Source: Candidatus Heimdallarchaeota archaeon | GTDB lineage: Archaea; Asgardarchaeota; Heimdallarchaeia; Heimdallarchaeales; Heimdallarchaeaceae | NCBI GenBank assembly: GCA_016839875.1 | Contig: JAEOTK010000207.1 | Span: forward strand, 1 to 10,729 | DNA length: 10,729 nt | Direction of reading: 5' to 3' | In this document: one piece after another, positions 1-6,406 of the stretch | Numbering within the stretch: the first letter of the stretch is position 1 | How the letters are laid out: each line of letters begins with the position of its first letter | Translations under genes and position numbers: made by a program | The notes under the pieces: generated by a model | Told to the model about the DNA's origin: nothing | The model's input: only the letters and a program-made list of their open reading frames with translations | Database searches by the model: none

Positions 1-120
1 ATAAAAACGTTATCCCCATTGTAAAAAGGTTTTACGTCACCCACAAACGATTTTATTGCATCACGAAGGGAACCTTCATGCAATGTTATTCAGTATTGAA
101 CAGTGAGTATGATGCGAATA

Positions 121-130
121 ATATTAATAT
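121..130 (+). promoter_or_regulatory. TATA-like box for the gene at 153
   Basis: The palindromic A/T decamer ATATTAATAT is centred about 27 nt before the ATG at 153. An archaeal TATA box directs transcription to start about 25-27 nt downstream, so the mRNA would begin at or next to that ATG. No Shine-Dalgarno sequence precedes the ATG. The box lies downstream of the alternative ATG at 78 and so argues against that longer start. Confidence 0.5.
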
Positions 131-152
131 CACATTATTAGAACTAGTTACA

Positions 153-632
153 ATGCAAGCACCTACCCATATTTTAACTGGAATCCTCCTCTTAGCAGCA
201 TTTCAGGCTATCTTCCCTACCGCTCCGTGGTGGCTTCAAGTAGTTGTTGTGCTTCCCTTAAGTTTTGCTAGTCATTTCATTATTGATGCTTCAGCAATAA
301 TAACCTATCATCCTCCTAAAGCTGATTGGAAAGACTGGTTTTGGGTATCATACCATTTAGTAATTTACATTGGGTCGATTGTACTCTTAGTCTTCTTCAT
401 AGTTGATTATTGGTGGGTTATAATAACAGCAAACCTTCCCGATATAATTGATTGGTTAATCTTACGACCAATTTTCAAAAAAGAACCTGTTTTGCATCCA
501 ATTGCAGATAAATTAAGAAGTTTGGTGTTTAAACAAACTCCAAACTGGAACCACAAACGTTGGACAATTGTCATAGAATTTGTAATAATAGGAGTACTCT
601 TAACATCAGTTTTGCTATTATTGATTTATTAA
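153..632 (+). CDS. Small polytopic membrane protein with His/Asp motifs, possibly DUF457 (YdjM)-like metal-dependent hydrolase
   Basis: The product is 159 residues from the ATG at 153. An in-frame ATG at 78 would add 25 polar residues and would remove the hydrophobic start; I prefer 153 because a TATA-like box sits about 27 nt before it. Hydrophobic segments lie at roughly 7-24, 27-45, 64-84, 87-105 and 138-159. Conserved-looking polar residues sit at their edges: PTH at 4-6, SHxxxD at 40-45, H53, H68, LPDxxD at 95-100 and H115. Membrane-bound hydrolases of the DUF457/YdjM type carry a similar set of TH, HxxxD and PDxD motifs that may bind metal, but spacing and order differ here, so the family call is tentative. 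The next gene starts 33 nt downstream with its own promoter-like sequence. The substrate is unknown; a plain membrane protein of unknown function is the alternative. Confidence 0.7.
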   Translation: MQAPTHILTGILLLAAFQAIFPTAPWWLQVVVVLPLSFASHFIIDASAIITYHPPKADWKDWFWVSYHLVIYIGSIVLLVFFIVDYWWVIITANLPDIIDWLILRPIFKKEPVLHPIADKLRSLVFKQTPNWNHKRWTIVIEFVIIGVLLTSVLLLLIY

Positions 633-636
633 ATCC

Positions 637-644
637 TTATAAAT
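637..644 (+). promoter_or_regulatory. TATA box for the membrane metalloprotease gene
   Basis: TTATAAAT is a close match to an archaeal TATA box. Its centre is about 25.5 nt before the ATG at 666, so a leaderless transcript would begin at that ATG. This supports 666 over the upstream in-frame TTG at 657. Confidence 0.6.
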
Positions 645-658
645 GCTTCAAGGCATTT
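641..658 (+). repeat. Imperfect inverted repeat between TATA box and start codon
   Basis: AAATGC, six bases (TTCAAG), then GCATTT forms an 18-bp dyad with perfect 6-bp arms. It begins inside the TATA box and ends 7 nt before the ATG at 666, where a bound repressor would block TFB/RNA polymerase. It could be an operator, or a short hairpin ending the upstream gene (no T-tract follows, which argues against the latter). A chance palindrome is possible. Confidence 0.35.
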
Positions 659-665
659 GTACTGT

Positions 666-1541
666 ATGTTCGATAAAGATAGAAAGAATGATAATATCGA
701 GAAAGCTATTCAGATTGATAATCCTTTTACATCAAGAAATGATACTTTGAAAGCAAGTTTGTTATTTTTAGGTTCATTCTTTTTCTCTATTAGCCTTTTC
801 CTCCTTTTGCATGAAGCTGGTCATGCACTTGCACTCATAGTCAAAGGTTATCCTGGTGTTAGTATAGAAGTAAACCCATTTTATGGTATGACATATTCAG
901 GAGCTCCAATACAACCTCAAGACGAAATCTTTGTTTCTTTAGCTGCTCCTATATTTAGTTTAGCAACTATTTCAATTTTAACATTGATTCTTTGGTTCTT
1001 TCGTAGTCAATATCTTTTACCCATTCTATTAACAGCTGGTTATGTCTATTTGTTAGAAGCTTTAGTTGGATTTGGTGTTTTTTTCAAACCGCTCTTTGAT
1101 AATCCCAATGATTGGGGGAGTCTTTTGGAAAGCGGATTTAATCCAATTCTTCTAGGATTTATATTTACATTAATGATTCTGATTAGTTTCATCTTAAATT
1201 GGTTAGTTTGGCCTTTGCTGAATATTTCACCCAATGACTCTTTCTGGAGAATAATATTGATTCACCTAACCTACATAGTATACACAATACTTATTCTACT
1301 AGTATCAGCTGTTTTCTATGCTAAAACGGTTCCCGAATATTTGATCATTGCTTCAATTGGAACATTTTTTCAACTTGTATTTCTAGTTGTTAGAATACTT
1401 GTTTACAGAAGATGTTTCCCCCTTCTTGACAAGTTATCACACACTAAATTACAAGAACACAAATGGTCATCAGTAGGCAGTGCTCTACTTATAGCAGTTG
1501 TATTGATAGTAATAGAACTCTCTGTATTCAGAATGAGTTAA
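666..1541 (+). CDS. Integral membrane zinc metalloprotease-like protein (HEAGH motif, M50/site-2-protease type)
   Basis: The product is 291 residues from the ATG at 666 with about seven hydrophobic segments. The first (about 28-48) runs into H49-E50-A-G-H53, the HExxH zinc-binding and catalytic motif placed within or at the edge of a membrane helix, as in M50 intramembrane proteases. A candidate third-ligand motif, DNPNDW, lies at 145-150 after the third hydrophobic segment; in site-2 proteases an Asp in an LDG or NxxDG-type motif plays this part, so D145 or D149 is the likely ligand. M50 enzymes cut membrane-spanning substrates such as anti-sigma factors or tethered transcription factors. 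No PDZ or CBS domain is present. The start is chosen from the TATA-box distance; TTG at 657 would add three residues. The gene lies 33 nt after the upstream membrane protein. The substrate is unknown, and a non-proteolytic relative is possible. Confidence 0.8.
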   Translation: MFDKDRKNDNIEKAIQIDNPFTSRNDTLKASLLFLGSFFFSISLFLLLHEAGHALALIVKGYPGVSIEVNPFYGMTYSGAPIQPQDEIFVSLAAPIFSLATISILTLILWFFRSQYLLPILLTAGYVYLLEALVGFGVFFKPLFDNPNDWGSLLESGFNPILLGFIFTLMILISFILNWLVWPLLNISPNDSFWRIILIHLTYIVYTILILLVSAVFYAKTVPEYLIIASIGTFFQLVFLVVRILVYRRCFPLLDKLSHTKLQEHKWSSVGSALLIAVVLIVIELSVFRMS

Positions 1542-1587
1542 CAGACTTTCAGATCAGAAACGTAATTTATCTAGGAAAGAAACAAAA

Positions 1588-1641
1588 ATGTTTGAACATT
1601 ATAGATTGATAGATTATATTATTGAAGAGGTTGAAGAATGA
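1588..1641 (+). CDS. Possible 17-residue leader ORF overlapping the methyltransferase start
   Basis: ATG at 1588 opens a frame encoding MFEHYRLIDYIIEEVEE, and its TGA (1639-1641) overlaps the ATG at 1638 as ATGA. That junction is typical of translational coupling between a leader peptide and the gene behind it. The Shine-Dalgarno site of the methyltransferase lies inside this ORF. There is no convincing ribosome binding site for the leader itself, and the A/T-rich TAATTTAT at 1563-1570 lies only about 21 nt before it. Such a short ORF can arise by chance, so this is a candidate only. Confidence 0.25.
   Translation: MFEHYRLIDYIIEEVEE
1627..1631 (+). promoter_or_regulatory. Shine-Dalgarno site GAGGT for the methyltransferase
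   Basis: GAGGT ends 6 nt before the ATG at 1638 and can pair with the archaeal 16S rRNA 3' end (anti-Shine-Dalgarno CACCTCC). An in-frame TGA at 1632-1634 fixes 1638 as the earliest possible ATG. The use of a ribosome binding site suggests this gene is read from a longer mRNA that starts upstream. Confidence 0.5.
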
Positions 1642-2705
1642 ATTTACCTGAAAATGATAATGAGTGTACCATTACAGAAAAAACAATTCTAGGAATACTA
1701 GGTAGATTAGTAGAATGTCAATTAGATTCTAAAACTAATGAGTATATTATTAATAAAACACAAAGAATTAAACCTTCTAGCGAAGGAATTATGAAATTTG
1801 GAATTCAGCGTTTGAAAGATTTAGAAGAAGATTACGAATCGAATTTAAATTCTTTAGTAATAAGAGGACTTCTGAGAGTGAAGAATAATCTGTATGAAAT
1901 CACAGAAGAAGGAAAAACAATTAGTAATGAGGTTAGGAAGCAATGGCTCATTGATTTTTATGATGATTTTCTAGTAAGAAGTGCTGAAAGCAAAGCTCAT
2001 GCAATCTTTTGTGAAAAGGTATTTGGAATAAATTTATGTCAATACAATGTTCTTGATAAGGAACAATTAGACAAAATGCTTGAAATACTGAACCTGCAAC
2101 CTAATCAACTTGTTTTAGATATCGGATGTGGTTTAGGAAAAATTACAGAATACATAGCTGAAAAAACTGGTGCTTCAATTATTGGTGTTGATAATGCTGA
2201 AAAAGTAGTAGAATGGGCTAAAACCAATACTAAAACAGATCAAGAAAGATTAGTTTTCCAAGTGGGAGATTTAAACAAATTAGAATTTTCTAAAGAGAAA
2301 TTCGACGCTATAATATCAATTGATACTTTGTATTATTCTGAGGATTTTATTAAAGTCATAAAGAAGATGAAAGAGATTCTTAAGCCTGATGGACAAATGG
2401 GGATTTTTTATGCTCAAGGGAGAAATGCAGAAGAATCTATTGAAAAAACAGAACCTGAAAATACCAAAGTTGGTCAAGCATTAGTGGAAAACGGATTGCA
2501 TTTCACAACAATCGATTTTACAGAAAATGGACGAAATGTATGGGTTCGTGAATTAGCTACTGCACAAGAATTAGAAGAAATGTTTAGAGAAGAAGGAAAT
2601 GATGATTTATGCAAGGATAGAATTGAACAAAGTAAGGATATGATTCAGAAAGTAGACAAACAACTGGAAAGACGTTTCTTCTACCATGTTCAAAAAAGAT
2701 TTTAG
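1638..2705 (+). CDS. Winged-helix domain fused to a class I SAM-dependent methyltransferase
   Basis: The product is 355 residues and lacks membrane segments. Residues 10-100 have the look of a winged helix: a helix at TEKTILGILGRL, a basic and acidic helical stretch, then a wing-like strand pair ending in LYEITEEGKTI, as in MarR/ArsR-type folds. Residues 140-260 form a Rossmann methyltransferase: motif I is LDIGCGLG at 160-167, the acidic residue that should bind the SAM ribose is D185 in IGVDNAE, motif III is GDL around D211, and a DAIISIDTLYYSED stretch follows, in the position of motif IV. The tail has a helical lid (about 275-330). Small-molecule methyltransferases of this class modify quinones, sterols, metabolites or arsenicals; the substrate cannot be told. 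The DNA-binding domain suggests either autoregulation or use of the fold as a substrate-binding dimerisation domain, as in O-methyltransferases of the COMT type. It lies 96 nt after the metalloprotease gene on the same strand. Confidence 0.85.
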   Translation: MNLPENDNECTITEKTILGILGRLVECQLDSKTNEYIINKTQRIKPSSEGIMKFGIQRLKDLEEDYESNLNSLVIRGLLRVKNNLYEITEEGKTISNEVRKQWLIDFYDDFLVRSAESKAHAIFCEKVFGINLCQYNVLDKEQLDKMLEILNLQPNQLVLDIGCGLGKITEYIAEKTGASIIGVDNAEKVVEWAKTNTKTDQERLVFQVGDLNKLEFSKEKFDAIISIDTLYYSEDFIKVIKKMKEILKPDGQMGIFYAQGRNAEESIEKTEPENTKVGQALVENGLHFTTIDFTENGRNVWVRELATAQELEEMFREEGNDDLCKDRIEQSKDMIQKVDKQLERRFFYHVQKRF

Positions 2706-2786
2706 GAGTAACGCTTCTTTATCTCTGGAACCATTTCTAAAACAATTTGTTCAAAAAAACTGTCTAACAGGATTTTCTCTGAATAC

Positions 2787-2795
2787 ATTTAAATA
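2787..2795 (+). promoter_or_regulatory. TATA-like box for the gene at 2813/2819
   Basis: ATTTAAATA lies in the 107-nt gap after the methyltransferase. Its centre is about 22 nt before ATG 2813 and 28 nt before ATG 2819. The second distance matches the other genes in this window better. No ribosome binding site is visible. Confidence 0.45.
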
Positions 2796-2812
2796 AAGCA
2801 AAAAGAAAAATT

Positions 2813-3268
2813 ATGAATATGGCTAAAAATACCATCGTAACTACAGGAAAAGGTAAACTTGCTTTGTTCTTCTTAATTGTTGGAATTGTAGGAGCTATTT
2901 TTCAATTCATCTACTTATATCTTCCATTAATTGAAGTAGGAGCTGGTGATACTGTGTCTACGGTTGACTTTATACTAAGTATTCTTGCCTTAGCTACAGG
3001 AGCATTTGCTCTCATCTTATCCATTTTCGTTGTTCCTAGAAACCTATGGATTGCATTAGTTTTTTCTGTACTAATATTTACAATAGTACCGGTCATAATA
3101 TATGCTGCAGTAAATTCATTCTTCCCTTATGTTAGTGGAGCTGCATTGCAAATTCCTTATCTCTTCGTCGTACCCACAAATCCTTTACTAGATTTCATTG
3201 GATTCTGGATTGCAATTGGTGGATCATTAATTGCAGGATTATTCGGATTTTCGTTACCAAAGAAATAA
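2813..3268 (+). CDS. Four-helix membrane protein of unknown function
   Basis: I do not recognise this protein. It has 151 residues from ATG 2813, or 149 (beginning MAKNTIV) from ATG 2819, which fits the TATA spacing better. Hydrophobic segments lie at about 17-40, 52-73, 78-101 and 122-147. A short loop with acidic residues (EVGAGDT, 42-48) sits between the first two, and a longer one (about 102-121) between the third and fourth. The ends are basic (TGKGK near the N-terminus, LPKK at the C-terminus), suggesting both ends are cytosolic. There are no cysteine pairs, HExxH or other catalytic signatures. It ends 12 nt from the convergent YjbR-like gene. Its own promoter-like box suggests it is transcribed separately from the methyltransferase. 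Confidence 0.7.
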   Translation: MNMAKNTIVTTGKGKLALFFLIVGIVGAIFQFIYLYLPLIEVGAGDTVSTVDFILSILALATGAFALILSIFVVPRNLWIALVFSVLIFTIVPVIIYAAVNSFFPYVSGAALQIPYLFVVPTNPLLDFIGFWIAIGGSLIAGLFGFSLPKK

Positions 3269-3280
3269 ACCAAGTTATTT

Positions 3281-3586
3281 CTACTTAGCAAGAGTAATTG
3301 CAAAACTCATGGCTTCTTTGCTTAAGCTAATCCATTTATCTGATTGTTGTACAGAGATGATCACCCATTCTTTCATTATTTTACCATTTCCAGGATCATA
3401 TGGTAGACCTTCAGCTGAGTTAAGAAGTTCTTCTACTCTCTCTTTCGGTAATTTCAAAACTATGTATCCTTTTCCAAAGAAAGCGAACATCTTTTTTCTT
3501 ATCTTTAGAGATTCTCCTTGCTTCTGTACATCTTCCATCTCTAAGAAATGCTCTTTCAGTTTCTGCCATGTTTCCTCAGATGTCAT
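3281..3586 (-). CDS. YjbR/MmcQ-like small protein
   Basis: The product is 101 residues, soluble and near the usual size of this family (about 100-120). The family's typical stretch is visible: a KMFAFFGK strand segment at 32-39, LKLPKERVEELL at 44-55 and EGLPYDPGNGKIMKEWVII around 59-77, followed by W85 and a C-terminal helix. In characterised relatives the fold is a CyaY-like alpha/beta sandwich, and DNA binding has been proposed but the role is poorly known. The gene is on the opposite strand to both neighbours: it converges on the membrane protein at 3268 and diverges from the transporter at 3739 across a 152-nt gap that holds both promoters. YjbR-like proteins are widespread in bacteria, so a transferred origin is possible but not shown by this sequence alone. 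Confidence 0.85.
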   Translation of the reverse strand: MTSEETWQKLKEHFLEMEDVQKQGESLKIRKKMFAFFGKGYIVLKLPKERVEELLNSAEGLPYDPGNGKIMKEWVIISVQQSDKWISLSKEAMSFAITLAK

Positions 3587-3610
3587 CTCACTTGATAAAA
3601 TAAAAAGAGA

Positions 3611-3619
3611 TTATAAAAA
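3611..3619 (-). promoter_or_regulatory. TATA box for the YjbR-like gene
   Basis: Read on the minus strand the site is TTTTTATAA, centred about 29 nt before the ATG at 3586. The transcript would have a leader of only about 0-4 nt. No ribosome binding site is present. Confidence 0.5.
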
Positions 3620-3706
3620 TCTACTTTTTGAAGGAAAGGAAAGAAGAAAAATTAAAAATATGACTAAGATTCAGTGAAATATTCTTTGCTCATGAAATAA
3701 AATTAG

Positions 3707-3714
3707 TTTTTTAA
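3707..3714 (+). promoter_or_regulatory. Weak TATA-like box for the transporter
   Basis: TTTTTTAA is centred about 28 nt before the ATG at 3739. It is a poorer match than the other boxes but at the same spacing. No ribosome binding site is visible before the ATG (sequence there is TTAACCGTT). Confidence 0.35.
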
Positions 3715-3738
3715 CTAAGTGTAATTCTATTAACCGTT

Positions 3739-4989
3739 ATGACAACAGAAATTTTAGCCGATTCTCAACCTCGCTCTAAAGGATATATGACTTATTTAGT
3801 TATATTTATGGGTCTTATTGCTTTGGTTGATAATTATCTTTCTTTAATAGAAATAACAGCAATCCCAAAGATAATTACTCATTTTGGTATGACTCTCGAT
3901 GAATTCTTACGCTGGCAAGGAATCTTTGGTATAGTTGCATTCCTTGTCTTCCTCATAGGAGGATTAGCTGATCTCTGGGGAAGAAAGATAGGAATATTGA
4001 TTCTTCTCATTTTGATGGGTGGTAGTGCATTGCTAATAGGAATAGTAGGAGCTAGTTCATTTTGGATTTTTATTGCCTTTTATGCACTCCTGATTCTAGG
4101 TACAAATGTAAATCTGTGGATAATCCCTGTCTCAGAAGAATCTCCTCCTAAGAGACGAGCTCTCTACGGTAGTATAGCTTTCTTAATTGGTTTGATTCCA
4201 TTATACGCATTTATTGGAGAAGCAATAGCGAATTCTATGGGTTGGCAGTGGATGTTTGGGTTGATGGGTGCTTTCGGATTATTACTCATCATCGCTTGGT
4301 ACTTCATGAAAGAAACAAAGAGATGGAAAACTCAACGTGAAGATTTCAAACTCAAGAAACAACGAGTAAGATTCATAGAAACTATTAAACAATTCACAAA
4401 GAAAGATTGGCTCTTTGTAGTTTTAACTGGATTAATCTATGTATGTTGGAACATGTCATTCAAGATGGCTACAGGGACAGTTGCATCTTACTATCAAAAC
4501 ATTCAATTGTTCACCGCTGATAGATTTGAAACAATACTTATTTTTGCAGGAATTGCAACAATTCTAGGTGCTCTATCTATTGGTATCATTATGGATAAGA
4601 TCGGTAGAATGGTAGCCTTTATCTTTAGCAGTGTCGGAGCAGCTCTTTCATATATAGGTTTAGCTGTACATGGTCATCCAGTGTTTATGATTTTCATATA
4701 TTACTTCATGGCTTGTTTCTTAGGATTCCTTCTAGTGTATATCCCAGAAATATTTGCAACAGAAAAACGTGGAACCGCAACTGGTTTATCATTGACACTT
4801 TCTCGATTGGGGTATGTAGTTGGTCCTATACTAGCCTCAGCAATAGTATTCCAAGAAACAATAGCAACATATAGAATGCTCTATATCATCGCAGGTGTCA
4901 TCGCTTTGGTTCCTATGCTAAGTCTATTTCTGAACAAGTATGAACCAAAAGGAAAAACTCTGGAGAAAATACAAGAAGAAGTAAATTAA
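3739..4989 (+). CDS. Major facilitator superfamily (MFS) transporter, sugar/organic-acid porter-like
   Basis: The product is 416 residues with twelve predicted membrane helices in two bundles joined by a basic, charged central loop (about 191-222), the standard MFS length and layout. The loop between helices 2 and 3 carries motif A as GGLADLWGRK at 74-83. The matching loop between helices 8 and 9 has D286-K-I-G-R290. The region EIFATEKRGTATGL at 337-350 resembles the conserved ELFPT-RG segment of sugar and aromatic-acid porters, KETKRW at 191-196 sits where those families have PESPRW, and the tail EPKGKTLEKIQ recalls their PETKGKTLEEI ending. It therefore most likely moves a small organic solute by proton or sodium coupling; the substrate is not predictable. 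D31 in helix 1 and the EE pair at 133-134 are charged residues worth noting. The gene is alone, flanked by oppositely oriented genes, with its own promoter and an oligo-T terminator. Confidence 0.92.
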   Translation: MTTEILADSQPRSKGYMTYLVIFMGLIALVDNYLSLIEITAIPKIITHFGMTLDEFLRWQGIFGIVAFLVFLIGGLADLWGRKIGILILLILMGGSALLIGIVGASSFWIFIAFYALLILGTNVNLWIIPVSEESPPKRRALYGSIAFLIGLIPLYAFIGEAIANSMGWQWMFGLMGAFGLLLIIAWYFMKETKRWKTQREDFKLKKQRVRFIETIKQFTKKDWLFVVLTGLIYVCWNMSFKMATGTVASYYQNIQLFTADRFETILIFAGIATILGALSIGIIMDKIGRMVAFIFSSVGAALSYIGLAVHGHPVFMIFIYYFMACFLGFLLVYIPEIFATEKRGTATGLSLTLSRLGYVVGPILASAIVFQETIATYRMLYIIAGVIALVPMLSLFLNKYEPKGKTLEKIQEEVN

Positions 4990-5020
4990 CTCTTCTTTTT
5001 TTCTTATTTTTAAACAAAAA
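4990..5020. terminator. Bidirectional oligo-T terminator between convergent genes
   Basis: The 31-nt gap has T7 at 4996-5002 and T5 at 5007-5011 for the transporter mRNA. Read on the minus strand, A5 at 5016-5020 becomes a T5 tract directly after the TAG of the DUF1801 gene. There is no hairpin; archaeal RNA polymerase stops at such oligo-T tracts. Confidence 0.6.
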
Positions 5021-5482
5021 CTATTTTCTTTTTTTTGTGTAAGTCTTTCTTGCATGCTTGTAGATTTTAATGAATTCATCAATTGATGTGTGTGCAACAG
5101 CTTTCCCAATTATATCAAGGGGTAATTGTTCTAGTTTCCTAAATCTCAAACAAGATTTACCCATATCCATCTTCTTTCCAGCTTTTTCAAATTCACCTTC
5201 AAACCATACTTTCAGTTTGGGATCTGAATAGATATTATTCATGTATAGGGATATATAATTCTTCTGCGAAGCTAGAGACATGTAAGCTAATGGTTGCTTA
5301 TTGTAAGTATCTGGAAAGATGTCAAAAGGAATAACATAACTGATCATACCGTATTGCATAACTTCCTCATATCCTTCAGGTAAATTATCTAGAATTATCT
5401 CTCTTATCTTGGATATAGCTATTCGCCGATCCTCAGGTAATTCTTCAAGATATTCTTTTACAGTACTTGCTTTGCTTTGCAT
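5021..5482 (-). CDS. DUF1801 domain protein (YdhG-like)
   Basis: The product is 153 residues and soluble. The DUF1801 pattern is clear: an N-terminal helix ending YLEELPEDRR (11-20), a second helix SKIREIILDNLP, then EEVMQYGMISYVIPFD (39-54), the aromatic strand PLAYMSLASQKNYISLYMNN (64-83), and the family's lysine/glycine region KAGKKMDMGKSCLRFRKLEQLPLD (100-123) leading into the last helix. The fold is shared with iron-chaperone/frataxin-like domains; biochemical function is not established for most members, and some relatives are near stress or metal genes. The C-terminus is very basic (KTYTKKRK). It is single-copy here, downstream of the CPBP gene on the same strand but with its own TATA box 26 nt before the ATG and a T-rich terminator in between, so probably a separate transcript. 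Confidence 0.9.
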   Translation of the reverse strand: MQSKASTVKEYLEELPEDRRIAISKIREIILDNLPEGYEEVMQYGMISYVIPFDIFPDTYNKQPLAYMSLASQKNYISLYMNNIYSDPKLKVWFEGEFEKAGKKMDMGKSCLRFRKLEQLPLDIIGKAVAHTSIDEFIKIYKHARKTYTKKRK

Positions 5483-5503
5483 AAATATTATTCTTCTCTA
5501 ATC

Positions 5504-5511
5504 ATATTTAT
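5504..5511 (-). promoter_or_regulatory. TATA box for the DUF1801 gene
   Basis: On the minus strand the site reads ATAAATAT, centred 25.5 nt before the ATG at 5482. This is the textbook distance for a leaderless archaeal transcript. No ribosome binding site precedes the ATG. Confidence 0.55.
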
Positions 5512-5524
5512 TGCTAGCTTAAGG

Positions 5525-5549
5525 ACAAAAAAGAAAAGAAAAAGAAAGG
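5525..5549 (-). terminator. T-rich terminator after the CPBP gene
   Basis: On the minus strand, the sequence just after the stop codon of the CPBP-like gene is almost pure pyrimidine with T runs of 3 to 6 broken by single C residues. This fits an archaeal terminator and separates the gene from the DUF1801 promoter, whose TATA box lies a few bases further on. Confidence 0.5.
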
Positions 5550-5550
5550 A

Positions 5551-6333
5551 TTATGATGGAACTAAATACAAAGCAGACACAAGCGCAAAAACTTCTATCA
5601 GATAATGTGCGATTATTAATGGTAGTAGTCTCCTAGTTCGTATGTAGAGGAATACTATTACCAATACAACAGGTAACGTCCAAAATGCTCCATACAATAG
5701 TGCTTGACTATTGAGCATTAAGGGTAAAGCAATGTGTTGTATCATGAAGAATGGTATTATTATCAGATAGGCTTTCCAAGTGCTTTTTGTATATGCTTCC
5801 CATCTTGGAAAAAGATACCCATTATAAGTGATTTGTTCTGTAAATCCCCAGATTATTGGAAAAATTGAAAAACTGTAGATTAATCCGCCCCAGTGGATTT
5901 CTGTAATTGATGTAGGTGCAGGAAATGTACCATACACTAGATACCCCATTAAAGCTATTCCACCAAAAGACACTGATCCCACAATTGCATAGAATAGTAG
6001 TCCAAGGAGTAAATCTTTCTTAAGTTTTTGATTTTCAAAAGAGATTAAATCTCTGATTCTAATTCCTTCCTTTCTTGTTAGTAAGCCTATTGCAATAAGA
6101 CAACCAAGGTCAATTAGGGTTCCATATACTATCCACCATTCACCAGCTGATTGCCAAGGTGTACTGTTACCTCTAGCTACAAAGATTAGTGAAACTAAAC
6201 CTTGACTAGCCAAGGCCAAAATGAGTCTGAGAGGAAGAACAAGAAGCAATCCCCAGAGTTTGATTTTCTTATCAGCAACTTTTTGTTCTAAAATATCTCT
6301 GGAATTGAGGTTTATTGTTTCTGTAGCATTCAT
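5551..6333 (-). CDS. CPBP family intramembrane protein (Rce1/Abi-like) with altered first motif
   Basis: The product is 260 residues with about seven or eight membrane segments from residue 25 on; residues 1-24 are polar. The C-terminal half has the layout of the CPBP (CAAX protease and bacteriocin-processing) family. Motif 1, normally EExxxR, appears here as E166-Q167-I-T-Y-N171 in GFTEQITYNGYLFPRW. Motif 2 is FFMIQH with H200. Motif 3 is AHYLIE with H243 and E247, where the family has HxxxN/D. Rce1-type glutamyl proteases use the first Glu pair and the His residues for catalysis, so the loss of the second Glu and of the Arg may change or abolish peptidase activity. The retained E166, H200 and H243 argue against simple decay. 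A TATA box lies 27 nt before the ATG and no ribosome binding site is seen. Its promoter follows the T-rich end of the beta-helix gene on the same strand, so it is probably transcribed alone. Confidence 0.82.
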   Translation of the reverse strand: MNATETINLNSRDILEQKVADKKIKLWGLLLVLPLRLILALASQGLVSLIFVARGNSTPWQSAGEWWIVYGTLIDLGCLIAIGLLTRKEGIRIRDLISFENQKLKKDLLLGLLFYAIVGSVSFGGIALMGYLVYGTFPAPTSITEIHWGGLIYSFSIFPIIWGFTEQITYNGYLFPRWEAYTKSTWKAYLIIIPFFMIQHIALPLMLNSQALLYGAFWTLPVVLVIVFLYIRTRRLLPLIIAHYLIEVFALVSALYLVPS

Positions 6334-6356
6334 GGAGTGTTTCCAATTTCAATTTC

Positions 6357-6364
6357 TTTAAAAG
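6357..6364 (-). promoter_or_regulatory. TATA box for the CPBP gene
   Basis: On the minus strand CTTTTAAA is centred about 27.5 nt before the ATG at 6333, giving a leaderless or nearly leaderless mRNA. The bases before the ATG (ACACTCC) cannot act as a ribosome binding site. Confidence 0.5.
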
Positions 6365-6380
6365 GATTACTCATATTACA

Positions 6381-6396
6381 GAAGAAAAAGAATAAG
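6381..6396 (-). terminator. T-rich terminator of the hydrolase/beta-helix operon
   Basis: Read on the minus strand, a T-rich tract including a T5 run begins about 10 nt after the TAG of the beta-helix gene, with no hairpin. It would end the right-to-left operon just before the CPBP promoter. Confidence 0.4.
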
Positions 6397-6406
6397 GATA
6401 GACCTT

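Noticed and set aside
65..77. Small hairpin GAAGG-GAA-CCTTC near the left edge.
   Set aside because: A 5-bp stem without a T-tract is too weak to call a terminator, and no gene end is visible to its left.
78..152. N-terminal extension of the first gene to ATG 78.
   Set aside because: It adds 25 polar residues with no conserved look, and a TATA-like box inside it sits at the right distance for ATG 153.
3231..3677. Open plus-strand frame of 148 codons.
   Set aside because: It lies over the YjbR-like gene on the other strand, which has a clear family match; the plus-strand translation has no recognisable domain.
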